A stretch of 64,000 nt of DNA, taken from UBA981 sp942490995 (lineage in GTDB: Bacteria > Pseudomonadota > Gammaproteobacteria > Ga0077536). Below, one piece after another: positions 17,534 to 25,070 of the stretch. Within the stretch, counting starts at the first letter, position 1; the number at the start of each line of letters is the position of its first letter. Both the position numbers and the translations under genes were made by a program. The DNA lies in assembly GCA_942490995.1 (NCBI GenBank), contig CALOBG010000130.1:1-64000 (forward strand), given 5' to 3'. The notes under the pieces were generated by a model, which saw nothing but the letters and a program-made list of their open reading frames with translations, did not search any database and had not been told where the DNA came from.

Positions 17534-20500
17534 AAATCCGTGCCCTGTTGCGACGCGCGCTGGGCGCCGCGGCCGGCGTTTTTGTTGCGCTGGTAGCGTT
17601 GGTCCTGGCGTTGACGGCGACCGAAACCGGTAGCCGACTGCTGATTTCGACAGTGTCCAAGGCGGCCGGCGACAGTCTGAGCATCGCCACTACGGAAGGA
17701 CGCCTCGGCGAACATTTCGCGCTGCTCGATGTGCGGCTGAGCAGTCCCGCCGCGCGAGTGACGATTGATCGTATCGAGCTGGCCTGGGACGTGCGCGCGT
17801 TGTTCATCGGTGTGTTGCACCTGCAGCCGCTCAAGGTGCACGGCGTGCGGATCACGCTGGCCGCCGCGTCGTCGCCGTCGGAACCGGCCCTCGAGGTCCC
17901 GGCCGCGCCGATCTGGCTGACACTGAAAGACGCCGAGATCACCGACCTCGCGCTCGACGACGGGCACAACACAACCAGCCTCGAGCGTCTGGCGTTCACC
18001 CTGCGCTGGCGCGGGCGCACGGCGAGACTGGAAGATTTCCACGTCGAACTGCCCGAAATCGGCATCAATGGCCGCCTGTCCGCCCGGCACGGCACGCCAC
18101 CGGTACTCGACGCGGCTATCCGCATTGAAGGCCGTTACGACGAACAGCCCGTTGCCCTGTCGCTCGACACGTCGGGACCGTTGGACGCACTGGCGGTCGC
18201 CGCGCAGTTTGCGCAACCTTATGTCGGCAGCGTAAACGGCAGGGTGGATGTACTCGCCGCAACATTCGATTTGCAAAGCGAACTCGAAGCGCTGGCGGCA
18301 GGCGGCGTCGAACTGACACGCGCGCGCCTCGCCGCCAGCGGCAACGCTCGCGAGGTGCGCGTCGAACTCGCGACGGAGCTTGCCGCGCCGGCGTTTGCGG
18401 CACGCATGGTCCGCATCGAGGGCCAGGCAAGCACGGCAACCGACTTTGCCAGTGCCGCACGCTTTAACTTCAAGTGGGTCGCCGCAGCCGTGACCGACGC
18501 TGGCGAGCCGCGGCTTGCCGGTCACGCCGAGGGTAGTTTTGACGGCGAGCGTATCACCGTGCGGCATATCGCCGAGCCGCCCTATGTCTCGACCCTGGAC
18601 CTCGTACTCGGCAATCTGTCCGGCGCTCCGGCCATCGAACTCAATCTCGCTGTCGAGCGCTGGCAACTGGCGCTGCCCGAGCTTGGCGCTATCGTTATCG
18701 AAGGCGCTGCGTTACGCGCCAGCGGTACCGCGGACGATCTCGAACTCAGCGCCTCGGCGGCGCTGGACACGCCGCAGCTAGGTGCGCTGAACCTCGATCT
18801 GAGCGGCAATTATCGCGACGATGCATTCAATATCGCCGCGCTCAACGCGGCCTTGCTTGATGGCAGCGTGAGCGCCGCCGGGCGCGCGCAATGGCGCGAT
18901 CGGCTGGCTGTCACGGCGACGTTTTCGGCGCGCGAGTTGAACCTGGCCCGCGTGCGCGCCGATCTCGATACCACCCTGGCGCTGGCGGGCGAATTCAAGC
19001 TCAGCGACGGCGACAAGGGTCTGCATACTGAAGTCACTGTCGGTAGCATCGGTGGCCGCTGGCGCGGTCATGCGCTGAGCGGGCAGGCGGGGATATCGGT
19101 CGCCGGCGATCTTATCGAGATCCGCGACGCGGCACTGGCGCTGGGCGACAACACCCTCGCCGGCCGCCTCAGCATCAAACCGCGCCTGGCGGGTGTGTTG
19201 AGCATCGAATTTCAGGATTTTTCCGTGCTCGCCGCGGACCTGCGCGGTGCCCTGTCGGCGCGCACCGAAATCGGCGGCACGCGCGCCGCGCCGCTGCTGA
19301 AATCCACGCTTGACGGGCGCGGGCTCGCGTTTTCCGATTGGTCGCTTAAGCGCCTCACCGGCGACGTCGACGTCAACCTCGGCGCCGAGGACGTGCAGTC
19401 GGTTGTAGCCCTGCATGCGAGCGGTGTGCGCAACGCGGACTTCGACGTCGGCGAACTCACCCTCGATGGGCAGGGCACACGAACCCGCCACGGGCTCACG
19501 TTAGCGCTGAAGGGCCCGCACATTCAGCTTGACGCGGCAGCACACGGTGGCGCTGACACTTCACGCTGGCGCGGTGCGCTTGAAGCGCTACGCGTGAATG
19601 CGGATCACGCCGGCGAATGGGTGCTGCGCGAGGCCGCGACGATCGCCTTCGAAGACGACGCGGTCAGCGTCGAGCAGGCCTGCCTGACGCGCCAGGATGC
19701 CGAAGTCTGCGTCGCTGCGGATCAGCTTTCGGCGACCGGCGGTAAGGCCTCGGCGCGCATCGCCGAGCTGCCGCTGGCGCTCGCCAACGATTTTGTTCCG
19801 CGCACCCTGTCGCTGGCCGGGACCCTGGGCGGCGATGCGCGCGTGTATCGCGAACAGGACAACTGGCTCGGCGACGCGCGGCTGGCGACCAGCGGCGGCG
19901 TGATCTCGGTGACGACCGGCAGCGACGACGTGCAGCGTATCGCGATCAAAAATTTGAGCGCCGATCTGGCCGCGCGCGCGGACAGTTTCGACGTCAAGGC
20001 CAACGGTGACGTCAGCGACTGGTTCGCGTTTGACGTGGCGCTGAGCCAGGCCCGCAGCGCCGCCGCCGAACTGACCGGAACGGCGACTCTGCGTGCCCGC
20101 GATATCGCCTGGTTGGGCGAATTTGTACCGCGCGTAGCCGGCACCCGCGGCGGCGCCGAAATGGACTTGGTCCTCGGTGGCAGTTTGCCAGCCCCGGCGC
20201 TGGACGTGCGCGCGCAACTCGTCGACGGACGCATCTACTTTCCCGATGTCGGCCTGGATATCAACGCCCTGGCGCTGACCGGATCAAGCGCGCCGGGCGA
20301 TCCGATCGCGCTTGCTGTGGAACTTGGCAGCGGCGCCGGCAAGCTCACCATTGCCGGCCAGGTGACCGCGTCCGCGGCGCAACACTGGCCGACCCAGGTG
20401 ACCATCAGCGGCACGGATTTCCCGATCGTGCGCCTGCCCGAAGGCGAGGCCGATATCTCGCCCGATCTGCGCATCGACGCCAGCACCGAACACGCCGACA

Positions 20501-21396
20501 TCAAGGGTGTGCTGCGCATTCCGCACGTCAACGTACTCGCGCCGCCGCCGCAGGCCAGCGTCGTCGCGGTCAGTGCCGACGAAGTGATCATCAACCCCGG
20601 TGACGGCGCGGCGGCCGTCGAAGACGGCTCCGGAACGCCGGATTTTCTGGTCGACGCTGTCACCGGTGATGTCGAAATCATCCTCGGCGACGATGTCCAT
20701 ATCAACGCCGTCGGCCTCACCAGCACGCTGAGTGGGCAGTTGCGCTGGCTCAAGGCGCGCGGAGAAATCCTCGGCCGCGCTGATGGACGCCTGCGCATCG
20801 TCAATGGCAGCTACGCGGCCTACGGCCAGCGTCTGGACATCGCCAAAGGCGACCTGATTTTCGCCGGTCCGCTGGACAACCCGGCGGTCGATCTGCGCGC
20901 CGTACGTCCGGACCTGGACGTGCTTGCCGGGGTCAGCGTTACCGGGCGGGTACAGCAGCCGGCAATCGCCCTGTATTCGCAGCCGGCAATGAGCGACAGC
21001 GATATCCTTGCCTACCTCATCACCGGCCGCCCGCTGGGCGACAGTTCCTCGAGCGAAGCGGGTCTGGTCGCGCAGGCGGCCCTGAGCCTGGGCGCCGAGC
21101 AGTCCTCGATCGTAACCAGCCAGATCCAGAACGCATTCGGGCTCGACGAATTCGGCGTCAGCGCCGGCGAATCCGCCACCAGTTCCTCGCTGGTGGCCGG
21201 CAAACGGATCACACCGAAGCTGTCCGTGCGCGCCGACTTCAATCCTTTTGACCGCCTGTGGACAATTTTCCTCAACTACAAGCTGACCAATACCTGGAGC
21301 GTGGAAGCGGAATCCGGCGAAAGCAAAGGCGCGGACCTGCTCTATACCCACGAACGCCACACCCTGCTGCCCGATTTCGGCGCCGATAAGCCCTGA
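17530..21396 (+). CDS. tamB: Translocation and assembly module protein TamB
   Basis: A 1,288-residue AsmA/TamB-family protein with one N-terminal membrane segment (VFVALVALVLALTATETG), a very long repetitive beta region expected to form a hydrophobic groove across the periplasm, and the conserved C-terminal DUF490 block. Diagnostic pieces near the end are MSDSDILAYLITGRPLG, KRITPKLSVRADFNPFDRLW and TNTWSVEAESGE. It works with TamA and starts with a GTG inside the tamA stop region, so the two form an operon. Length and domain order are normal. Confidence 0.95.
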   Translation: MKIRALLRRALGAAAGVFVALVALVLALTATETGSRLLISTVSKAAGDSLSIATTEGRLGEHFALLDVRLSSPAARVTIDRIELAWDVRALFIGVLHLQPLKVHGVRITLAAASSPSEPALEVPAAPIWLTLKDAEITDLALDDGHNTTSLERLAFTLRWRGRTARLEDFHVELPEIGINGRLSARHGTPPVLDAAIRIEGRYDEQPVALSLDTSGPLDALAVAAQFAQPYVGSVNGRVDVLAATFDLQSELEALAAGGVELTRARLAASGNAREVRVELATELAAPAFAARMVRIEGQASTATDFASAARFNFKWVAAAVTDAGEPRLAGHAEGSFDGERITVRHIAEPPYVSTLDLVLGNLSGAPAIELNLAVERWQLALPELGAIVIEGAALRASGTADDLELSASAALDTPQLGALNLDLSGNYRDDAFNIAALNAALLDGSVSAAGRAQWRDRLAVTATFSARELNLARVRADLDTTLALAGEFKLSDGDKGLHTEVTVGSIGGRWRGHALSGQAGISVAGDLIEIRDAALALGDNTLAGRLSIKPRLAGVLSIEFQDFSVLAADLRGALSARTEIGGTRAAPLLKSTLDGRGLAFSDWSLKRLTGDVDVNLGAEDVQSVVALHASGVRNADFDVGELTLDGQGTRTRHGLTLALKGPHIQLDAAAHGGADTSRWRGALEALRVNADHAGEWVLREAATIAFEDDAVSVEQACLTRQDAEVCVAADQLSATGGKASARIAELPLALANDFVPRTLSLAGTLGGDARVYREQDNWLGDARLATSGGVISVTTGSDDVQRIAIKNLSADLAARADSFDVKANGDVSDWFAFDVALSQARSAAAELTGTATLRARDIAWLGEFVPRVAGTRGGAEMDLVLGGSLPAPALDVRAQLVDGRIYFPDVGLDINALALTGSSAPGDPIALAVELGSGAGKLTIAGQVTASAAQHWPTQVTISGTDFPIVRLPEGEADISPDLRIDASTEHADIKGVLRIPHVNVLAPPPQASVVAVSADEVIINPGDGAAAVEDGSGTPDFLVDAVTGDVEIILGDDVHINAVGLTSTLSGQLRWLKARGEILGRADGRLRIVNGSYAAYGQRLDIAKGDLIFAGPLDNPAVDLRAVRPDLDVLAGVSVTGRVQQPAIALYSQPAMSDSDILAYLITGRPLGDSSSSEAGLVAQAALSLGAEQSSIVTSQIQNAFGLDEFGVSAGESATSSSLVAGKRITPKLSVRADFNPFDRLWTIFLNYKLTNTWSVEAESGESKGADLLYTHERHTLLPDFGADKP

Positions 21397-21441
21397 TCCC
21401 GCGCAGCCAGTCGCGTATACTCACGCCTCGCAATCCTGAAT

Positions 21442-21518
21442 GCGCCCGTAGCTCAGCTGGATAGAGTGCTGCCCTCCGAAGGCAGAGGTCACAGGTTCGA
21501 ATCCTGTCGGGCGTGCCA
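21442..21518 (+). tRNA. tRNA-Arg (anticodon CCG)
   Basis: A 77-base cloverleaf: acceptor GCGCCCG pairs with CGGGCGT (one G-U), the D arm reads GCTCAGCTGGATAGAGT, the anticodon stem-loop CTGCCCTCCGAAGGCAG carries CCG, the T arm is ACAGGTTCGAATCCTGT, and the 3' CCA is encoded. It decodes CGG. It lies 45 bases after tamB and is followed directly by a terminator hairpin and by repeats containing copies of its own 3' end. Confidence 0.97.
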
Positions 21519-21554
21519 TAGCAAAAGACCGTCTAAAAGACGGTCTTTTGCTAT
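21518..21554 (+). terminator. Perfect hairpin directly after tRNA-Arg
   Basis: A 16-bp perfect stem (ATAGCAAAAGACCGTC with GACGGTCTTTTGCTAT) around the loop TAAAA starts at the last base of the tRNA CCA. The T-run lies inside the 3' arm, so it could act as a tRNA terminator and processing signal. Confidence 0.7.
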
Positions 21555-21688
21555 GGCAGGCTCGGCACGCTCGATGAGAACCTGCGGTTCGACAGATCCG
21601 CAAAGCGGATCTGGACGCCGCCGCTCGGCGGCGCCCCGCAGGGGTGAGCGCGCGCCCAAGCGCGCGCGAATCAATCCTGTCGGGCGTA
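21549..21688 (+). repeat. tRNA-Arg-derived hairpin repeat, copy 1
   Basis: A 140-bp unit that recurs at 21721-21859. It contains three consecutive inverted repeats with 8-bp arms: AGATCCGC/GCGGATCT (loop AAA), CGCCGCCG/CGGCGGCG (loop CT) and GCGCGCGC/GCGCGCGC (loop CCAA). It ends in AATCCTGTCGGGCGT, identical to the T-arm/acceptor 3' end of the upstream tRNA-Arg. Confidence 0.85.
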
Positions 21689-21720
21689 CAAGCCAGAAAG
21701 CCCCTAAAACGTTAGTCTTC

Positions 21721-21859
21721 TGCTATGGCAGGCTCGGCCGCTCGATGAGAGCCTGCGGTTCGACAGATCCGCGTAGCGGATCTGGACGCCGCCACTCGGC
21801 GGCGCCCCGCAGGGGTGAGCGCGCGCCTGAGCGCGCGCGAATCAATCCTGTCGGGCGTA
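21721..21859 (+). repeat. tRNA-Arg-derived hairpin repeat, copy 2
   Basis: A second copy, 172 bases downstream of copy 1. The first and third hairpin stems are retained exactly while their loops differ (GTA for AAA, CTGA for CCAA); the middle hairpin has one changed base. It again ends with the tRNA 3' sequence AATCCTGTCGGGCGT. The spacer between the copies looks like a degenerate version of the tRNA terminator hairpin, so the whole tRNA 3' end plus hairpin region appears duplicated. Confidence 0.85.
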
Positions 21860-21937
21860 TCAGCTTCGCGGCCGCTGGCTGTTAAGCTGGCGTCGAGGAT
21901 GGCCGAAACGAGCCGGTCCGAGCGCGAATCAATACCC

Positions 21938-22318
21938 TCAGTGTCGTTCGAACATTTTCCCGACATACGAGCGCCTGGCGAGATCGATTTCGCCCTGCAC
22001 GGCGGTCTTGCGCCCGTTCGACATGGTCGCGACCCCGGCAACAGTCCATTTCTGGCCGCCGCTGCTGGTGGTTTTGCCGTCGCCTACGGCATCGACGATT
22101 TCACCGTCGCTCATGAAGCAGCGTGCGGCGATACGGTAGGTGCCGTTGTGCCCATCCTTACTTGCCACCGTCATCGTCGCCAATGCGGTGCACGCGAATT
22201 CACCACTGATCTCGCCTTCGAAATTAACTTCCGCCGTGGTCACATGCTCGCCGCTGGCGACGAGCCGGATGGAAGTCGATTGCATGTTGAATGTTCCGAT
22301 TTCTTTGCCGACGGCCAT
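21938..22318 (-). CDS. Uncharacterised small beta-rich protein
   Basis: A 126-residue cytoplasmic-looking protein without signal peptide or membrane segment (MAVGKEIGTFNMQSTSIRLV). Alternating polar and hydrophobic residues, with turns such as ISGEFACTALATMTV and GNYR-like GTYRIAARC, suggest an all-beta, barrel-like fold. I do not recognise the family with confidence. It stands alone between the tRNA-Arg repeat array and the dioxygenase gene, and its codon use matches the GC-rich neighbours. Confidence 0.6.
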   Translation of the reverse strand: MAVGKEIGTFNMQSTSIRLVASGEHVTTAEVNFEGEISGEFACTALATMTVASKDGHNGTYRIAARCFMSDGEIVDAVGDGKTTSSGGQKWTVAGVATMSNGRKTAVQGEIDLARRSYVGKMFERH

Positions 22319-22518
22319 GTCCTGTCCTCCTTGCAGACCCCTTCGTATAATCTCCGCTAGCGGTGCGGTTCGAGGGTTACCCTGCGGCCTGATGTTAGCA
22401 GGAAGCTGACCCCCCTTTAAGAACCGGGGCGACTATCCGAAGTCGGTAATACCGATCAACCGGCCTGCAACATACGGGGTGATTAAACATTCGACACGCA
22501 AACTCCCCGCACCCGACC

Positions 22519-23322
22519 ATGCTGAGTGCAGCTGAAACCGCAGCCTACCGCGAAGACGGGCAACTCACCCCGCGCTGGCGCCTGCCGAGCGACCTGCTCG
22601 AAGCGATGCGCGACGCACTCACCCGCCTGCTCACCCTGCACGGCGCGGCGCGACCCGATTTCCTGCCCCTGCCGCACGTTGTTACCGGTGATGCCGACGG
22701 CGAAGACCGCGAGGTGGCACGACAGTTTTTCGAGTTCGTTCGCCACCCTCTGTTGCTCGACCTGGTCGAGCCACTGATCGGCGCCGACATCGTCATGTGG
22801 GCGTCGGCGTTGTTCTGTAAGCCGGCCAGCACCGGGTTGGAAGTGCCATGGCACCAGGATGGTCAGTACTGGCCGATCAGACCGCGGGCGACGGTCACGG
22901 TGTGGATCGCACTCGACGACGTCGACGTTGGCAATGGCTGCATGCGGGTCATTCCCGGTTCGCACCGCATGGGTGAATTCACGCATGAAACCAGCGACCG
23001 CGAAGACCTGGTGCTGAACAATGTGCTCACCGATCCGCGCATCGACCTCGATCGCGCGCGAGATATCGAACTCAGCGCCGGCCAGGTTTCGTTGCACGAC
23101 GTCGACCTGGTACACGGTTCCGCGCCGAACACCTCGGGCCGTCGCCGCGCCGGTTTCGCCGTTCGCTACATGCCGTCGACGTCACTCTACGATCGCACCA
23201 TCGACCCCGGACAGGCGTCGGCGACGGTGAGCCTGGATTTCGCGACGCGGCCGATCTGGCTGGTGCGCGGCGTCGACCGTCACGGCGGTAATGACTTTTC
23301 TACCGGACACACGCAGTGGTGA
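22519..23322 (+). CDS. Phytanoyl-CoA dioxygenase (PhyH) family protein
   Basis: A 267-residue Fe(II)/2-oxoglutarate-dependent oxygenase. The iron triad is His112 and Asp114 (VPWHQDGQYW) with distal His199 (LVHGSAPNTSGRRR), and an Arg at about 208-210 would bind 2-oxoglutarate. The FMxVIPGSH-like block (CMRVIPGSHRMGEF) is typical of the family. The substrate cannot be predicted; members hydroxylate fatty acyl chains, ectoine and halogenated or secondary metabolites. The start at ATG 22519 keeps the whole fold. It is followed 22 bases later by the TM2 gene, possibly as one transcript. Confidence 0.88.
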   Translation: MLSAAETAAYREDGQLTPRWRLPSDLLEAMRDALTRLLTLHGAARPDFLPLPHVVTGDADGEDREVARQFFEFVRHPLLLDLVEPLIGADIVMWASALFCKPASTGLEVPWHQDGQYWPIRPRATVTVWIALDDVDVGNGCMRVIPGSHRMGEFTHETSDREDLVLNNVLTDPRIDLDRARDIELSAGQVSLHDVDLVHGSAPNTSGRRRAGFAVRYMPSTSLYDRTIDPGQASATVSLDFATRPIWLVRGVDRHGGNDFSTGHTQW

Positions 23323-23344
23323 ACGCGCAGCAACAGGGCCGCAC

Positions 23345-23752
23345 ATGACCGACAGCGACGACACCCACAGCAAAACCATCGGCTATATTCTGTGGATTTT
23401 CGGATTCATGGGTGCGCATCGCTTTTATTACGGACGACCGATCAGCGGCACGCTGTATTTTTTTACCCTCGGACTGCTGCTGATTGGCTGGCTGGTGGAT
23501 CTGTTTCTGATCCCCGCTATGGACCGCGCGGCCGATCGGCGCTACGCGAGCGGCGAAAAAAGTTACGACGTCACCTGGATACTGATGACGTTCCTCGGTT
23601 TCTTCGGCCTCCATCGCCTGTACCTGGGTAAATGGGTCACCGCCATTATCTGGTTTTTCACTGGCGGCTTATTCCTGCTCGGCTATCTCTACGACTACTG
23701 GACCCTGAATGAACAGATCGACGCTGCTAACCGCAACGCTGTCGCGCCCTGA
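23345..23752 (+). CDS. Double TM2-domain membrane protein
   Basis: A 135-residue protein made of two successive TM2 units: ILWIFGFMGAHRFYYGRP with GLLLIGWLVDLFLIP, and MTFLGFFGLHRLYLGKW with GGLFLLGYLYDYWTLNEQ. Each gives two membrane helices joined by a short GxHRxYxG turn, so four helices in total. The start is ATG 23345, because upstream codons in the frame overlap the dioxygenase gene. The function of bacterial TM2 proteins is not established. Confidence 0.85.
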   Translation: MTDSDDTHSKTIGYILWIFGFMGAHRFYYGRPISGTLYFFTLGLLLIGWLVDLFLIPAMDRAADRRYASGEKSYDVTWILMTFLGFFGLHRLYLGKWVTAIIWFFTGGLFLLGYLYDYWTLNEQIDAANRNAVAP

Positions 23753-23931
23753 GTCAGGCGCCTTGCCGCGATCTCACAGATACGAGTGATCGTTGCGGGC
23801 GGTCGTGAACAGCCGCCACGCGATCGCGTTATGGTGAGGCGGTACGCGGGGCAGGGGGCGGTCGAGTGAGCGGGGTCAACACGCCGCTGGACGCGGTCGA
23901 GCCATCACCTGCCACCCTTCCTGGAGGTGGA

Positions 23932-24132
23932 ATGGACGTGTTGAAGGCGCTGCTGATGTTCGGCTCGCTGATGCTGATCGCGCTCGGCCTCGGCTTTGCG
24001 GTCCGTGTCGCTATGGCCGACGATATCGAGCCCTACCTGTGGCTGGTATCAGTGCTGCTGATTGCCCAGGGTGTCCTCACCATCGTGTTCCTGCGCCGCG
24101 TCAGGCGCCGACACAATTATCGGAATTACTGA
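23932..24132 (+). CDS. Small two-helix membrane protein
   Basis: A 66-residue protein from ATG 23932, chosen because a GGAGGT ribosome site precedes it by a few bases; a GTG at 23866 would add 22 unremarkable residues. It has two hydrophobic segments (LLMFGSLMLIALGLGFAVRV and WLVSVLLIAQGVLTIVFL) and a strongly basic tail (RRVRRRHNYRNY) expected to stay in the cytoplasm. The family is unknown. Its end overlaps the end of the convergent regulator gene by 7 bases. Confidence 0.6.
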   Translation: MDVLKALLMFGSLMLIALGLGFAVRVAMADDIEPYLWLVSVLLIAQGVLTIVFLRRVRRRHNYRNY

Positions 24133-24887
24133 CCGCTCGATCGTTGCGAGGGCTGTGGCCCGAATTTTTTTGCGATCCCCGCCAGGATTTCGTCCGCCCA
24201 GCGATAGCGCGGATCGTCGCTGTCGACGATGCCGGTCTCAAGTGCAACCGTCGGTCCTACGCGGGCAAGAAAGATCGGGGAAGTGACCGGGAAGTAACCA
24301 ATATCCAGCAACTCGTTCAGGGTCAGAATGAAACCCTTCATATACAGGGTGCCGCCGTCTTCGCGCGGCATGGCGGTTGAGATCAGGCGTACGCGACCGT
24401 CTTTCGAGCGGACCACGAAATTCATGACGCCGAGATTCGGCGGGATCAGTACGTCGCCTTCGAAGCGGTAGGCATAAGCTTTGCCGGACGCGAGCCGGTT
24501 GTCCTGTGATTCGTTGAAGCCGAGGGCGTGACGCTCGTCGTCCCAGGCGATCGCAAGGTAGCTGGCGATGATGCGTCCGGCGGTGTCAAACGAACGCCTG
24601 AAGGCAACATATTCGCCGACGTAGGCGGCGACGCTGTCGTGACGATAACCGCCGAAACTGGCCGGCGCGAGGTTTTCGGCACCGGCCTGCCCGGCGCCAA
24701 AACGCATTTTCAGGGCCTGCTCAATCCACTGCAGGGTCTGCGCCCGCACCGGGTTGCCGGCGCGCAGACGATCGACGGTTTTGCGATCGACGCCGGCTTT
24801 CACGGCCAGATCCTGCGACGACATGCGTGCCTCGGCGAGTGACGCATTCAGCTGTTCGGCAATGCTGTCCCAGTTCGGTTTCGACAC
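24126..24887 (-). CDS. XRE-type transcriptional regulator with uncharacterised C-terminal domain
   Basis: A 253-residue protein with an N-terminal helix-turn-helix at about residues 20-50 (RMSSQDLAVKAGVDRKTVDRLRAG), followed by a domain of about 180 residues rich in beta strands and aromatic residues (YVAFRRSFDTAGRIIASYLA, GVMNFVVRSKDGRVRLIS) that I cannot name; it may sense a ligand. It is transcribed away from the sortase-target gene, and the 180-bp gap between them contains three GGAACTT repeats that could be its operator. Confidence 0.75.
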   Translation of the reverse strand: MSKPNWDSIAEQLNASLAEARMSSQDLAVKAGVDRKTVDRLRAGNPVRAQTLQWIEQALKMRFGAGQAGAENLAPASFGGYRHDSVAAYVGEYVAFRRSFDTAGRIIASYLAIAWDDERHALGFNESQDNRLASGKAYAYRFEGDVLIPPNLGVMNFVVRSKDGRVRLISTAMPREDGGTLYMKGFILTLNELLDIGYFPVTSPIFLARVGPTVALETGIVDSDDPRYRWADEILAGIAKKFGPQPSQRSSGQ

Positions 24888-24928
24888 GGAGTCAGATTCC
24901 TTTTTTGATCTCAGAGTCTAGACGATTA

Positions 24929-24967
24929 GGAACTTAAGGACAGTTTTGGGAACTTCAGGGAACTTGA
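24929..24967. promoter_or_regulatory. Three GGAACTT direct repeats, candidate operator
   Basis: GGAACTTAAG, GGAACTTCAG and GGAACTTGAG occur at 24929, 24949 and 24959, upstream of both the XRE regulator and the divergent VIT-vWA gene. Spacing of 20 and 10 bases (two helical turns and one turn) suits a protein binding one face of the helix. No binding data exist; this is inferred from the repeat alone. Confidence 0.45.
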
Positions 24968-25070
24968 GACTCGAAGTGCGCAACGACTCGCCCACGACAT
25001 CCTGACTGTGCCCCCAGTTGCGCGCAGTGGCGACCTAGGCTTGCAGCCAGGATTACCCAGGAGTCGCGCG

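Noticed and set aside
17293..18666. A 457-codon minus-strand ORF
   Set aside because: Shadow of tamA-tamB; composition is typical of antisense GC-rich coding DNA.
21549..21859. CRISPR array behind tRNA-Arg
   Set aside because: Only two long (about 140-bp) repeats with internal hairpins; no short repeat-spacer alternation and no cas genes.
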